Assembly (NCBI GenBank): GCA_964036665.1
Contig: OZ038526.1
Span: 28,024,001 to 28,088,000, forward strand
Length of the DNA stretch: 64,000 nucleotides
Source of the DNA: Gordius sp. MW1
Taxonomy: Eukaryota > Nematomorpha > Gordioida > Gordea > Gordiidae
Direction: 5' to 3'
The translations under genes were made by a program, and so were the position numbers. A model generated the notes under the pieces. That model was given only the letters and a program-made list of their open reading frames with translations, was not told the origin of the DNA and searched no databases. How positions within the stretch are numbered: position 1 is the stretch's first letter; each line of letters begins with the position of its first letter. Of the stretch, positions 55,038-64,000 are shown piece after piece.

Positions 55038-56264
55038 GGCTACCTGAGAATTGGAGTGCTTTATCTGCAATTTTCAAGATTTTAGAATAAAAGTGCTATT
55101 CGGTAGATTTTATATATTATACTAAACATTTTTTTTATAAAATATTTGTTGTCAGCTATTAAGGTTCATATTTTGGGCTTTCCTCAAATTTCACTGCATT
55201 TATTCAATCCCAAGCGCTTATTTAATCACGTGAAATTATCGTCTGCCTTTAAAGTTAAATTCGCTTAATGTTCTTACAAATTAATTTATACTGTGGTATG
55301 TCAAACAATAATAAAATAATAACTATTTCAGATGAAGATAAGTAAAATTAATATTAAAAATATAGCCGTAACCTAACATCAAATAAATTGTAAATGATGG
55401 TTGCAATCAGACTACTGGCAAAATTTGTATATACAATGATTAGTACCAATAATAATTTTAGGCTGTGTACATTAGTGCTCATAAAAGATGATTTTTATAG
55501 CCAAAAAAACTTTTGCAAGAGACTACAAAATAAATTTAATATTTAAGATTCTTCAAAATTCTCAATAGATAAAATTCTGAAAGAGCTATTTGTTTAAAAA
55601 TAAATATAATTGTTATACTAGATATTCCTTTCTATGTATCATTTATTTTATAATTAATAAATTTTAATAATATTATTTGTTTTAAATAGTAATGATTGCT
55701 ACAAATTTTTTCCATTAAATACTTTTGGCTATATAAAGGATTTAAATTATTATGATTGTTTTATAAATATATTTACTATATTTATACCCTCCAAGATATT
55801 TTAAGTTTGCATAGTTTAATTTAGTAGGGTAAACAATCCAAATTTACCATAATTTTTTATAATATTATACAAATTTAAGTTATTAAAATAATATAGTCAT
55901 TACAATACTAGTTTAATAATCTTATATTTTTTTAATTGCCATGCAATTTAACGGCTCGCTTTTGATTGTTACTATTATAGTTATAACGTTAAATTCTCGG
56001 CTAAAAATTGAAATAGAGCAAAGTAACTAAATAAAATCGCAAAGAATTTTGAACTTAGCTCTATTTGAAATTCAAAAAGACCATTTTAATTAAGAAATAA
56101 AAACATTTTTTTGCTAAAAGATTACAAATGCTATTAGTTTACATTATCGAACTTCCTTTCTAGTCCCATGAATAATAAGTTTAGATTTTATAGCATTTTA
56201 AACTTTGAACTCAATCATCTCAGTTAGGGTGCAGATAGAGCACTCCAATTATTATCAGGTAGCT
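55038..56264. mobile_element. DNA transposon-like insertion with ~33-bp inverted ends
   Basis: Left end GGCTACCTGAGAATTGGAGT plus GCTTTATCTGCA; right end is the reverse of AGCTACCTGATAATAATTGG plus AGTGCTCTATCTGCA. LINE sequence continues across it, so it is a clean insertion. No ORF above noise. Superfamily not assigned; a 3-bp duplication (ACT/ATT) is possible. It contains AATTGCCATGCAATTTAACG near 55936, like the 38-48 kb hairpin. Confidence 0.75.
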
Positions 56265-56303
56265 ATTTGACGAATGTGTTTTTCCTGACATAAATGGGCA
56301 TTT

Positions 56304-56517
56304 GTAGTGCGAGCGTAATATATGTTCACGGTTTATCTAATTTGAATACATACTTGAGTCTGTGATTCGAGGTGAATAAATCTTTGTTACCAATTTCAAT
56401 ACAACATTATTTACTTTTGCTTTTAAACACCTAAATATTTTCTATATAAGCCGTATTTATTTAATAGAGGTAGGTCTCTTTGTTTGCTAGTCATTAGCCT
56501 TGTATTTACCCTTGCGA
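56304..56517. mobile_element. Unidentified ~210-bp insertion in the LINE
   Basis: Separates two contiguous pieces of LINE sequence. Starts near GTAGTGCGAGCG and ends near TTTACCCTTGCGAATG. No convincing inverted ends or duplication. Confidence 0.5.
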
Positions 56518-56565
56518 ATGCGGACATGTTTAACGAAAATCGGCTAAGGTGGTATGGGCAAATAC

Positions 56566-57285
56566 TAGAGGTGTGCACGGATCAATCGAATCCGTCCGAA
56601 CTCGGATCGGATGGATCAATTTTGGAAGTTGGATCGGATCAACATTTTATTTTAGTCGGATCGGATCGGATTTTCAAATTTAAAATAAACAATAATAAGT
56701 TCTAATTAATTAAATTAATAATTTTTAGTATACCTTTTCATAATTATCTTTACATTCTTTTTTTACTTTACCTTTTTTGATGCCCAATACCACCTCTCAC
56801 CTTACTTACCCTAACTAATATATTTATCAGTATCTCCCTAGCGTTTTTCCCTAGCTAGACTTTCTTGTTTGGCGAGAAAGGAGCTAGTGTCAATGATAAA
56901 TCAGCATCTCCCGTTTCCTTTTTAGCACACGCATCTCTTTCTATCTCAACTCAACTCCGAAAATCATCAATCACAATCTCCCCTTTCCTTAAAGCACACG
57001 CGTAGCTCCTTTCCCCGAATTAAACCAGAAAATTTTGATTCTTTATTATTTTTATATGATAATATGGAATAAGTCAAATAAAATTTTATATTTAATTCAG
57101 GTCTATTAAAATTGCTATACCTTATTTTTATGTATTTTGAATTTAATCATCAATAAAAAGTTCTGTTCGTAAAATTTTAATTTAAAAATTTCGGATCGGA
57201 TCGGATTTAGATTTTAAAAAACTCGGATCGGATCGGATGGATAAAAATTTTTCAAAAACCCCTCGGATCGGATCAAATACCTCTA
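56566..57285. mobile_element. hAT element with CGGATCGGAT subterminal repeats
   Basis: Ends TAGAGGTGTGCACGG and ATACCTCTA, with 8-bp flanks GCAAATAC (56558-56565) and GCATATAC (57286-57293), seven of eight identical and matching the LINE target. Both ends carry GGATCGGATCGGAT-type repeats. The AT-rich interior has no transposase. Confidence 0.9.
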
Positions 57286-57341
57286 GCATATACTAAAAAA
57301 AGAAAGAAAAATATTAATCGAAAAGTACTGGACTTGGAGGC

Positions 57342-58435
57342 TAGAGCCCTGCACGGGTGACCCGAACCGGTTCGGTTAAAAATTTTAAAAAACTTTCGGG
57401 TCGGGTCGGGGTTGGAAAATTGTAAGCTCGGTTGGGGTCCGGGTCGGGTTGAATATGAATTTTATATAGACATTTCTTTTAAATGAGTGACATTTTATAT
57501 AATATTTTATAATTAATATCGAAATGTATGATTAATTTATCTTATATATTCATTTAAATTAATTTCTTTTAAGTTATAACTGAATTTTTGGAATTGCGCA
57601 ATTTTGAACTCAGAAAGGTATAATATCTTGATGTATGCCATAAATTATGATAAACATGTAATTGATATCACAAAAATGATTTTCTGAACTCTCATTTTTA
57701 TTTTTTAAATATTAATGTCTCAACTTTTTTTGTCGCCTAATATATACACTAGAATAAAATTTATTTATCATGATTATTAATTTATTAAACGAATGATTAA
57801 AATGTATAAAAAACATTATTTTACAAACGTGATTCAAAAAATTAGAGTTTTTGAATAATATAAAAATTTTTCCTTTCATTTTTTCCACAATATGCCACAA
57901 CCGTTATTGGCCTTAATATCGAAAGTGCTTGATAATACAGACAGACTCATTATAATTAGAATATCAGCATTTTATATTATATGTTAAATAATTGCTGGTT
58001 TGTTAATATTTTGAAGAAGATAATAATAACCACATTTAGGAGTGCCGCAATTAACTTAAAAGTATACCATAATAAGGGCCATTTGTAGGCAATTGTAATT
58101 AGAGACTAATTGATTTTATACATAAACCTATCTTTTCTTTGGCATGTGACCCGAAAATGATAGACATAAAACGTTTTGCTTGTTTTGGGAGTTAAAATTC
58201 TGTTGCCAAAACCATTAAAATCAATTTTACAATATTAACTTTTTTTACTTTCGAGTCGTGTCCAGCTTAAAAAGCTTTCGGGTCGAATTCGAGTGGAAAA
58301 AATTAAAAAAGCTTTCGGGACGGGTTCGGGTTGAAAATTTTAAAACGCATTAGGGTCGGGTTCGGGTGGAAAAAATTTAAATGCTTTCAGGTCTGGTCGG
58401 GTTCGGGTTGAAAAAAGTGACTTTGCAGGGCTCTG
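57342..58435. mobile_element. Non-autonomous hAT element (TAGAGCCCTGCA family), second full copy
   Basis: Left end TAGAGCCCTGCACGGGTGAC, right end GACTTTGCAGGGCTCT, same interior as 16022-17039 but opposite orientation. Arrays of TTCGGGTCGGG at both sides. The left flank is LINE; the right flank is unrelated and the 8-bp duplication is not found, so the right flank was probably lost by deletion or recombination. Confidence 0.88.
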
Positions 58436-58639
58436 CAGAACAGCTCATTTAGCTGCCACTGAATATTCAAAATAACCCAGAGGCACTGTACAACATAAAA
58501 TAACAATCGTCCATGGCCACAGCTCAAACGGTTTAAAGTTATCATCTAGGCTAGGATGAATGCACTATGAGACAATCACAAACATTCGCTTGAGGCATTG
58601 TACACGGCACTGAAGGATATATAAAACAACGACAAACTA

Positions 58640-58915
58640 TTTGGCGGCACTATTCCCCCTTTCAGGCGATTTTAAACAGACACTTTCCGTCATTCCACGT
58701 TCAACGCACGCTGATGAGATCAACGCCTGATTAAAATCATCGTCACTGTGGCGTAATGTTAAAAAATTAAAACATGCTCGTTCATGTCTAAAGATCCATC
58801 CGCTAAAACATTCTCAAAACATTTTTTAAATATTGGTAATAAAAAAGTTGCTTTACATGAAAATGCTGGATGAAAATTACCATGATTTCTGCACAATCGT
58901 TAACTTGCAAAATAC
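58640..58915 (-). pseudogene. Unrecognised open segment, coding-like
   Basis: Minus frame from about 58915: CRNHGNFHPAFSCKATFLLP, IFKKCFENVLADGSLDMNEH, VLIFLTLRHSDDDFNQALIS and SACVERGMTESVCLKSPERG, about 90 codons between stops in less AT-biased DNA. Composition looks coding, but I do not recognise it. It may belong with 60244-60750, from which it is separated by a hAT insertion. Confidence 0.4.
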
Positions 58916-59048
58916 TCTTATCGACCACATATTTCCAGATCTATACAAACAATATAAAATCTTAACTGGCTGGAAGAAATAATCATATTGGCAGTAAAAA
59001 TTGTGGACATCAATGGTTAAATTCCAAGATACAATAGTTGTTGCTAGG

Positions 59049-60235
59049 TAGAGCTGTTAAGCAACTAGTTACATGTAACTAGTCCTGGAACTAGTTCCTT
59101 TTCTTTAGTGAAATTATAACTGTAGTTAGTAACATTCTTTCAGTAACTGTTTAATTAAAGCTACAGTTACTATTATAAATTAAAGTTTTTTTAATTAATA
59201 TTAAAATTACAATCTAGTTGGTGTTCATCACTTTAAATTTCCATCGCGGCTCAAATCTAATTTCAAATAGATAATTCATCCTATAAGTAAATTACCAATA
59301 TTATATAAAATATTATTTTAGTAAAAATTTGAATTCATATCTGCAAAGTTTAAAACCAAAAATTTGACAAATTCAAATTTTTGATTTAAGATGATTGTTT
59401 ATTTGCAGGTGAAAGAATGTAATATTCTGAATTTTGTCAATTTAAATTAACTTATAATGAATCTTTATTTGTTCTCTCCTCTCAATTATTTTGTCTAAAT
59501 TAAAATAAATTACATATAAGCTCCTTTAAATACCACTGCAAATTTATGGATGCACATAAAAGTAACTCATCATACCTTGATGCTTAATTTTTAGATAATA
59601 CATCCCCATAAATATAAAAAAGGGAGTCATAAAATCAAATTATCACCACTTCTGCCTGTAGTAAAGTTACAGTTATAAAAATCCAATTTTTAAAACAAGT
59701 GGCCGTGGATCCGTCTTGGAAAAAATAAGAGAATTAAAGAAGATACTATAAATTAATTAATTCATTGATCCCTAACCAGGAGGAAAGACAAAACTTAGTT
59801 AAACCTTATACATTTAATTACTTTAAACTTTCAAAGCCAAAAAATAATAATGATTTGGTAATATATACTAATTTCACTAAATTGAAGAAAGTTGTAATTA
59901 AATTCAATTTACCCCTACCATCTAGCGCCCCCGTCGAGCGTCTTTTTATTTCTGGTTAATTAAAAATTTTAAGTGAAAAACGGATCAGCTTATTAGATGA
60001 CAATATAGTAAATAACGTTTTTTTTAATCGAATCATCGTTTATTACGATCTGTTTACAAATGTTTAGATAATATGAAAAATATTGTTTTTTCAAATTTAT
60101 TAGAGTAACTTGGGGTAACTAGTTCCATCAAGTAACTGGAACTGTAATCAGTAACATTTGAAAAAATTTCTAAATTTTTTGTGAAAGTAACTTTAACTTA
60201 ACTAGTTATGTGGTAAAGTAACTTTAACACCTCTA
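59049..60235 (+). mobile_element. hAT element with transposase remnant
   Basis: Ends TAGAGCTGTTAAGCAAC and GTAACTTTAACACCTCTA; flanks TTGCTAGG (59041-59048) and TTGCCAGG (60236-60243) match at seven of eight. AACTAGTTAC and AGTAACTGGAACT repeats line both ends. A C-terminal transposase fragment remains inside. Confidence 0.9.
59765..60066 (+). pseudogene. hAT transposase C-terminal fragment
   Basis: KLKKVVIKFNLPLPSSAPVE then RLFISG, a stop, and LKILSEKRISLLDDNIVNN. PSSAPVERLF is the hAT dimerisation motif. Shares the motif with the transposase relic at 2440-3590, and the element ends are similar too. Confidence 0.85.
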
Positions 60236-60243
60236 TTGCCAGG

Positions 60244-60750
60244 TGACATGGTGTGATACAAATCTGTCGATACAGTTTGCGATGCCAACAAAGCTGTAAA
60301 TTATCCAATTGATTTTTAAATTCATCGGATTGGCATGCCACCGCACCATTTACAATTGAAGGTTGGATCTTTGGTAATTTTCGTAATTTAGACTGACCAC
60401 GGCTGTGCCATGGCACAAGATTAGTCATTAAAAAATTAATGAAAAATGTTATTCGAAGCATTATGAATGGCAAGTTTCGAGGTGAAAATGTATTGCTGCC
60501 ACGAATCCTTATAATTCCCAGAGATATGCTGAATGAATTCAAACGCGTTTAAGTTCCAATTAAAAGGCATTCGGAATGACAATCAATAATACGCAAGTTC
60601 AAACGATGTCTATCGTGGCTTAGATTTGAGCACACCATGCTTTTCTCACGGGCAGCTATAAGTAGCATGTTCTCGCGTGGGTAAACCATCCAGTTTGTTT
60701 GTGTTAGACAACAACATACTAACAAAAAATATTGTATTCTCCAACGCACT
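60244..60750 (-). pseudogene. Unrecognised coding-like segments, minus strand
   Basis: Two consecutive open frames (60749-60549 and 60542 to the hAT border), the second with NLVPWHSRGQSKLRKLPKIQ and AVACQSDEFKNQLDNLQLCW. Less AT-rich than the surroundings. No domain recognised. Splitting by the hAT at 59049 suggests that it and 58640-58915 were once one unit. Confidence 0.35.
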
Positions 60751-61735
60751 TAAAGATTGATGTTAAATTATTTTTTAATTGCCATGATTTGATGTCTATA
60801 AAGCAATCAAAAAATGTATTTAAAAATATATTTGCTAATTTAATAAAAGGATAAAGGATGAAATAAATAAATGTTAATGTGTTTAATTTTATAGGCCATC
60901 ATTGTCACATTAGTCCATTCTTATCAAGTATAACCACATCCCCACACACTTATAGTATTTCATAAGCAAAACTACGTTTGACGGGTTAAGTAATATTATA
61001 TAATTGGGATATCTATTTAATTAATAGGTATTTTGTATCTTTTTTCGATTCCTCTAACTATAGGTTGTTTCAAATATTGACACCAATTAAAATTACGAAT
61101 TTTGTTCATTAGAATAGCTAAATAAAATCAGTTAAAAAGATTTAGAGTTATAACATTATACTTGCTACCATGAGGAAAGGCCTAGAGTAATCATCATCCT
61201 GATAAAAAGTTCTTAATAAACATTAAATATTGTTCATTGTATAGATTATACAACTTCATTTACCATTATTTGCCTATAGTTAAATTGCATATGCATGATA
61301 AGTTTTTTAAAGGATAAGGTATAGCGTTTAACCCTTCCCAAAATTAATAAAATAATAAAATTGAGTTTAACCTCCGAGCAGACACACTAAAATAGTTAAG
61401 CTTACAAAATTCGACTTTGTTTCGTGGATATTGAGTAGATATGATTTTACTGAAGAGCTATGAAATACCATCATACACTGTGACCAGAAATTGAGGCAAA
61501 ATGATGAGTTGAAAAACAAACATTTTAAATAAAGTTGCTACAATACTATTTTATTGCATACAATTATAAAATGTAAACAAAAAACATATTAACATTAAAA
61601 TTTCAACACATTCAATTTATAGTAAAAACATTAGCTATTTACAATTTTTAGGCTATTTTTGCATTGAAGGTGATTTAAAGTGTTTATGGCGTAGGTGCTT
61701 GGATATAAAGTGTATAGGATGGTTAGCGTAAGTAG
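60751..61735. other. AT-rich intergenic stretch
   Basis: No gene, exon or repeat boundary recognised. Confidence 0.45.
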
Positions 61736-62015
61736 ATTGAGGTTAGGCCCAGCCAATTGCCGATTATGACGGTTGGCGAGATGGTGGTTTAGCTAGGTTA
61801 ATTGTTCATTATTCACATATTATGGTTAATTTGTTTTAATTACATAATTTTAGATTCTAAAACCTTCACTTAATTTGTGTACCCATCATATTTATATTAA
61901 ATGAATTTTTGTTAACTAGCTAATTTTTGCTATAAAATTAAACGACAGGTCTAATAAATGAGCAAACGTTAAAATAGTTATTATATACAGAAAGATGGCT
62001 GCCTACACCCCTACT
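61736..62015 (+). repeat. Segmental duplication, copy 1
   Basis: Holds CCAATTGCCGATTATGACGG, TTAATTGTTCATTATTCACA, ATTAAACGACAGGTCTAATA and GTTAAAATAGTTATTATATA. The first half recurs at 62505-62605 and the second half at 63295-63450. Confidence 0.85.
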
Positions 62016-62504
62016 TAACCGATGACTGGGCTATGATATTATAAGTAAATGTCTAAAACCCATTGCCCTTTCCACCCTCTTCTCCTGATCATGATTATTA
62101 TTGTAAAATGAGACAATTTAATTTAAAGAGACATTTATATAAATTAATAAAAAATTGATGTAATCTGCTAGCGTGGCATGAGTATAAATACTTACGAGAT
62201 AGGGAAAAGTGTGATGGATGCTAGTTAATATCAAAAGAAATATTATATATAACAGATGTTGAAATTAGCTAGAATATATTTTAAGTATTATTATTAGGCT
62301 TACGAGGTGAGGGGTAACCAGTAACCGGTGATGGCCGGCCGATTGAATGATTATCTGTTTTGTTAAAAGAAATTTGAATCAGTTATAATTTTTACATCTC
62401 CAATTTTTATAATAGAAATTGCTAATAAGTAACAGCTAGGATAAATTATAGGTTATTATGCTTACTAGATTGGTAAAAGGGACACCATCTACCGGTGATG
62501 GCTG

Positions 62505-63450
62505 CCGGGTCGAGGTGGCCTGAGCCAATTTCCGATGATGGCGGTCGGCAAGATGGTGGTCTAGGTTAATTGTTCATTATTCACATATTAAGGTTAATTT
62601 GTTTTCAACAAAAATATTTTAGGCAAATTTTCAATTACGCGACATAGAAATCAAATATATGTTAAGATGAATTTATATAAAAGAATTACATAATTAATCA
62701 TAATTTACTGATATAACCGCTTTAGTTTTTGCCATAATTAGTCAAAAGGCTTTGCTTATTAATTAATAAAAAATACTGCTTTCATTCCTTTACTTAATTC
62801 ATAAAGACCTTAGCGTACAAAATTTATTCAGAGAGAAATTTAATTTTGGCAAAACTTAATATGTTTTAGCTTAAAGTCTAAAGCTAAACATTTTTAACGC
62901 GCTATTAGAAATTTATAAAATTAAAGCCATGGGCGTAGCCAGAATTAGGATTAGAGGGGGGATAATGATTTAGGGAGGGGCAAAATGATAATTTTTTGAA
63001 ATTTTAGCAATAATTTTAATACATTTAATCAAATTTTTGGACTGATAGGGGGGCAGCCGTCCTTCCCTGCACCCCCCCCCCCCACGGCTGCGCCCATGTT
63101 CAAAGCATATTTATTTGAGATAAAATTAAGTGGTATTGAAGAGTATTTTTAAATGCTTTATTAATGATAGACAAGTAATATTTTTTATGATACGTGTCGT
63201 TACCATGAACAAATCAAATGAAACGATGTAAATAATTATTATTAAGCAAAATTAAAAATTATTATTAGACTTTGGTCATCTCCAAATAATTTATCATTCA
63301 AAAACTTTTACTTAATTCTTGTACCCAAAATATTTATGTTGATTGAATTTCCAGTTACCTAGCTAAATTTTTGTTAGACAATTAAACGACAAGTCTAACA
63401 AATGAGCAGCGGTACGTTAAAATAGTTATTATATACACAAAGATGCCTGC
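62505..63450 (+). repeat. Segmental duplication, copy 2, split
   Basis: Two parts, 62505-62605 and 63295-63450, correspond in order to the contiguous copy at 61736-62015. About 690 bp lie between them, including a MITE at 62929-63099. A short related word (CCGGTGATGGCCG / CCGGTGATGGCTG) occurs near 62322 and 62491. Confidence 0.8.
62929..63099. mobile_element. GGGCGTAGCCAG MITE, second full copy
   Basis: Left CATGGGCGTAGCCAG, right GGCTGCGCCCATG, with flanks ATTAAAGC and TTCAAAGC (six of eight). Interior GGATTAGAGGGGGG and a C-run near 63070, as in the copy at 14707-14877. Confidence 0.8.
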
Positions 63451-63566
63451 CAATATTAGGTCATTATCCTATGTAAATGATTCAAATTTAATAATTTTAA
63501 ATTACACTTAACAAAATAAATAATAAATTTTTTAATCAGTTATGAGAAAGTGTTCATATTGACCTG

Positions 63567-64000
63567 TAGGCGGACCTGAAGGACCAGATGGAAGTGAAAG
63601 ACCAGTTGGTGGCAGTGATGGTACTGATGGAATTGATGGACCAGTTGGAGCCTCTGATGGACCAGATGGCTGACCTGATGGGAGAGATGGACCTGTTGGT
63701 GCTACTGATAGGCCTGACGGAAGTGATGGACCAGTTGGTGCTACTGATGGGCCTGATGGAAGTGATGAACCAGTTGGTGCTACTCATGGGCCTGATAAAA
63801 TTGATGGACCTATCAGGTCAGCCATCTGGTCCATCAGAGGATAGCACCAACTGGTCCATCACTTCCATCAGGCCCATCAGTAGCACCAACTGGTCCATCA
63901 CTTCCATCAGGCCTATCAGTAGCATCTGGGAAATTGATGGACCTATCAGGTCAGCCATCTGGTCCATTAGAGGATAGCACCAACTGGTTCATCACTTCCA
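63567..64000. repeat. Collagen-like minisatellite arranged as an inverted repeat
   Basis: 63567-63810 on the plus strand reads in one frame as Gly-x-x repeats (GPDGSDGPVGATDGPDGSDE), a 39-bp unit, with one TGA. From 63812 to the window end the same sequence appears on the opposite strand (ACCAACTGGTCCATCACTTC). Whether this is an exon of a collagen-like protein or a repeat that only resembles one cannot be decided; the frame breaks and strand switch favour a non-coding repeat. Continues beyond the window. Confidence 0.75.

Larger units (their letters stand above)
52657..57341 (+). pseudogene. RTE-like LINE (family A), near full length, with three insertions
   Basis: Starts with GTGTGCAAAAAGTGGACGG and GTCGGAAACCGGCTGTAAAA (leader), passes through a decayed endonuclease (GTGAGAACGTTGACGGGAAA, VRTLTGK, near 52900) and RT, to LYGG..T near 54930. 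It is interrupted at 55038-56264, resumes 56265-56303, is interrupted again to about 56517, resumes 56518-56565, is interrupted by a hAT at 56566-57285, and resumes 57294-57341, where a further hAT begins. The resumed pieces match bases 1-125 of the window in order. Many stops; the open frames at 53118-54006 are fragments. Confidence 0.88.

Noticed and set aside
60549-60749. Weak resemblance of MVYPRENMLLIAARE to the zinc-ribbon start of RNA polymerase II subunit RPB9
   Set aside because: Only a few residues match, the paired cysteines are not in place, and the rest of the frame does not follow the family.

Overview
This is AT-rich eukaryotic DNA, most likely from an invertebrate animal. The evidence is a multi-exon gene with standard GT-AG introns, a seven-transmembrane receptor, and a dense layer of eukaryotic transposons (RTE-like LINEs, hAT, piggyBac, MULE, an LTR element, and Helitron/Helentron-like repeats). 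There is no operon structure, CRISPR array or rRNA. The lineage cannot be fixed from sequence alone. All identifications come from reading motifs and repeats by eye.

Cellular genes are few. (1) A deoxyhypusine hydroxylase gene (DOHH) on the minus strand, six exons between 13079 and 9382, reads through without a break and keeps all four His-Glu iron-binding motifs. (2) A single-exon, divergent seven-transmembrane receptor lies on the plus strand at 50354-51496 with a poly(A) signal at 51624. (3) A probable first exon of a nuclear-encoded mitochondrial protein lies at 29109-29207 (basic, Ser/Arg-rich N-terminus and a strong splice donor), 259 bp downstream of an NRF1-like palindrome.

The rest is mostly transposons, many nested. 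Region by region: 1-9 kb holds a LINE 3' end, a decayed hAT transposon (1962-4307), a C-tract/G-tract minisatellite, a truncated hAT end, a Helitron-like 3' end and a LINE RT relic. 9-14.5 kb is DOHH, with a hAT MITE just inside one intron and a small LTR retrotransposon just upstream of its start codon. 15-22 kb holds an inverted LINE relic split by a 1 kb hAT element with a perfect 8-bp target duplication, then MITEs and MULE and hAT transposase relics. 23.9-28.4 kb is an apparently intact RTE-like LINE with one 972-aa ORF. 30.5-35.7 kb is a palindrome-rich satellite in two inverted blocks; one block holds a piggyBac MITE, inside it a hAT transposon, inside that a MITE. 38.6-48.2 kb is a modular repeat complex: elements opening with a GGGCC-TTCG-GGCCC hairpin and closing with an AATTGC-ATA-GCAATT hairpin, carrying CCAATGG/CCATTGG minisatellites, tRNA-like modules and short microsatellites, two of them arranged as a near-palindrome of about 4.3 kb. 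52.7-58.4 kb is one LINE carrying several later insertions. 59-60.2 kb is another hAT. The window ends in a collagen-like, inverted minisatellite.

The genes show no functional linkage to each other. The interest lies in transposons next to DOHH, the mutated endonuclease residue in an otherwise intact LINE, and the structured 38.6-48.2 kb complex.
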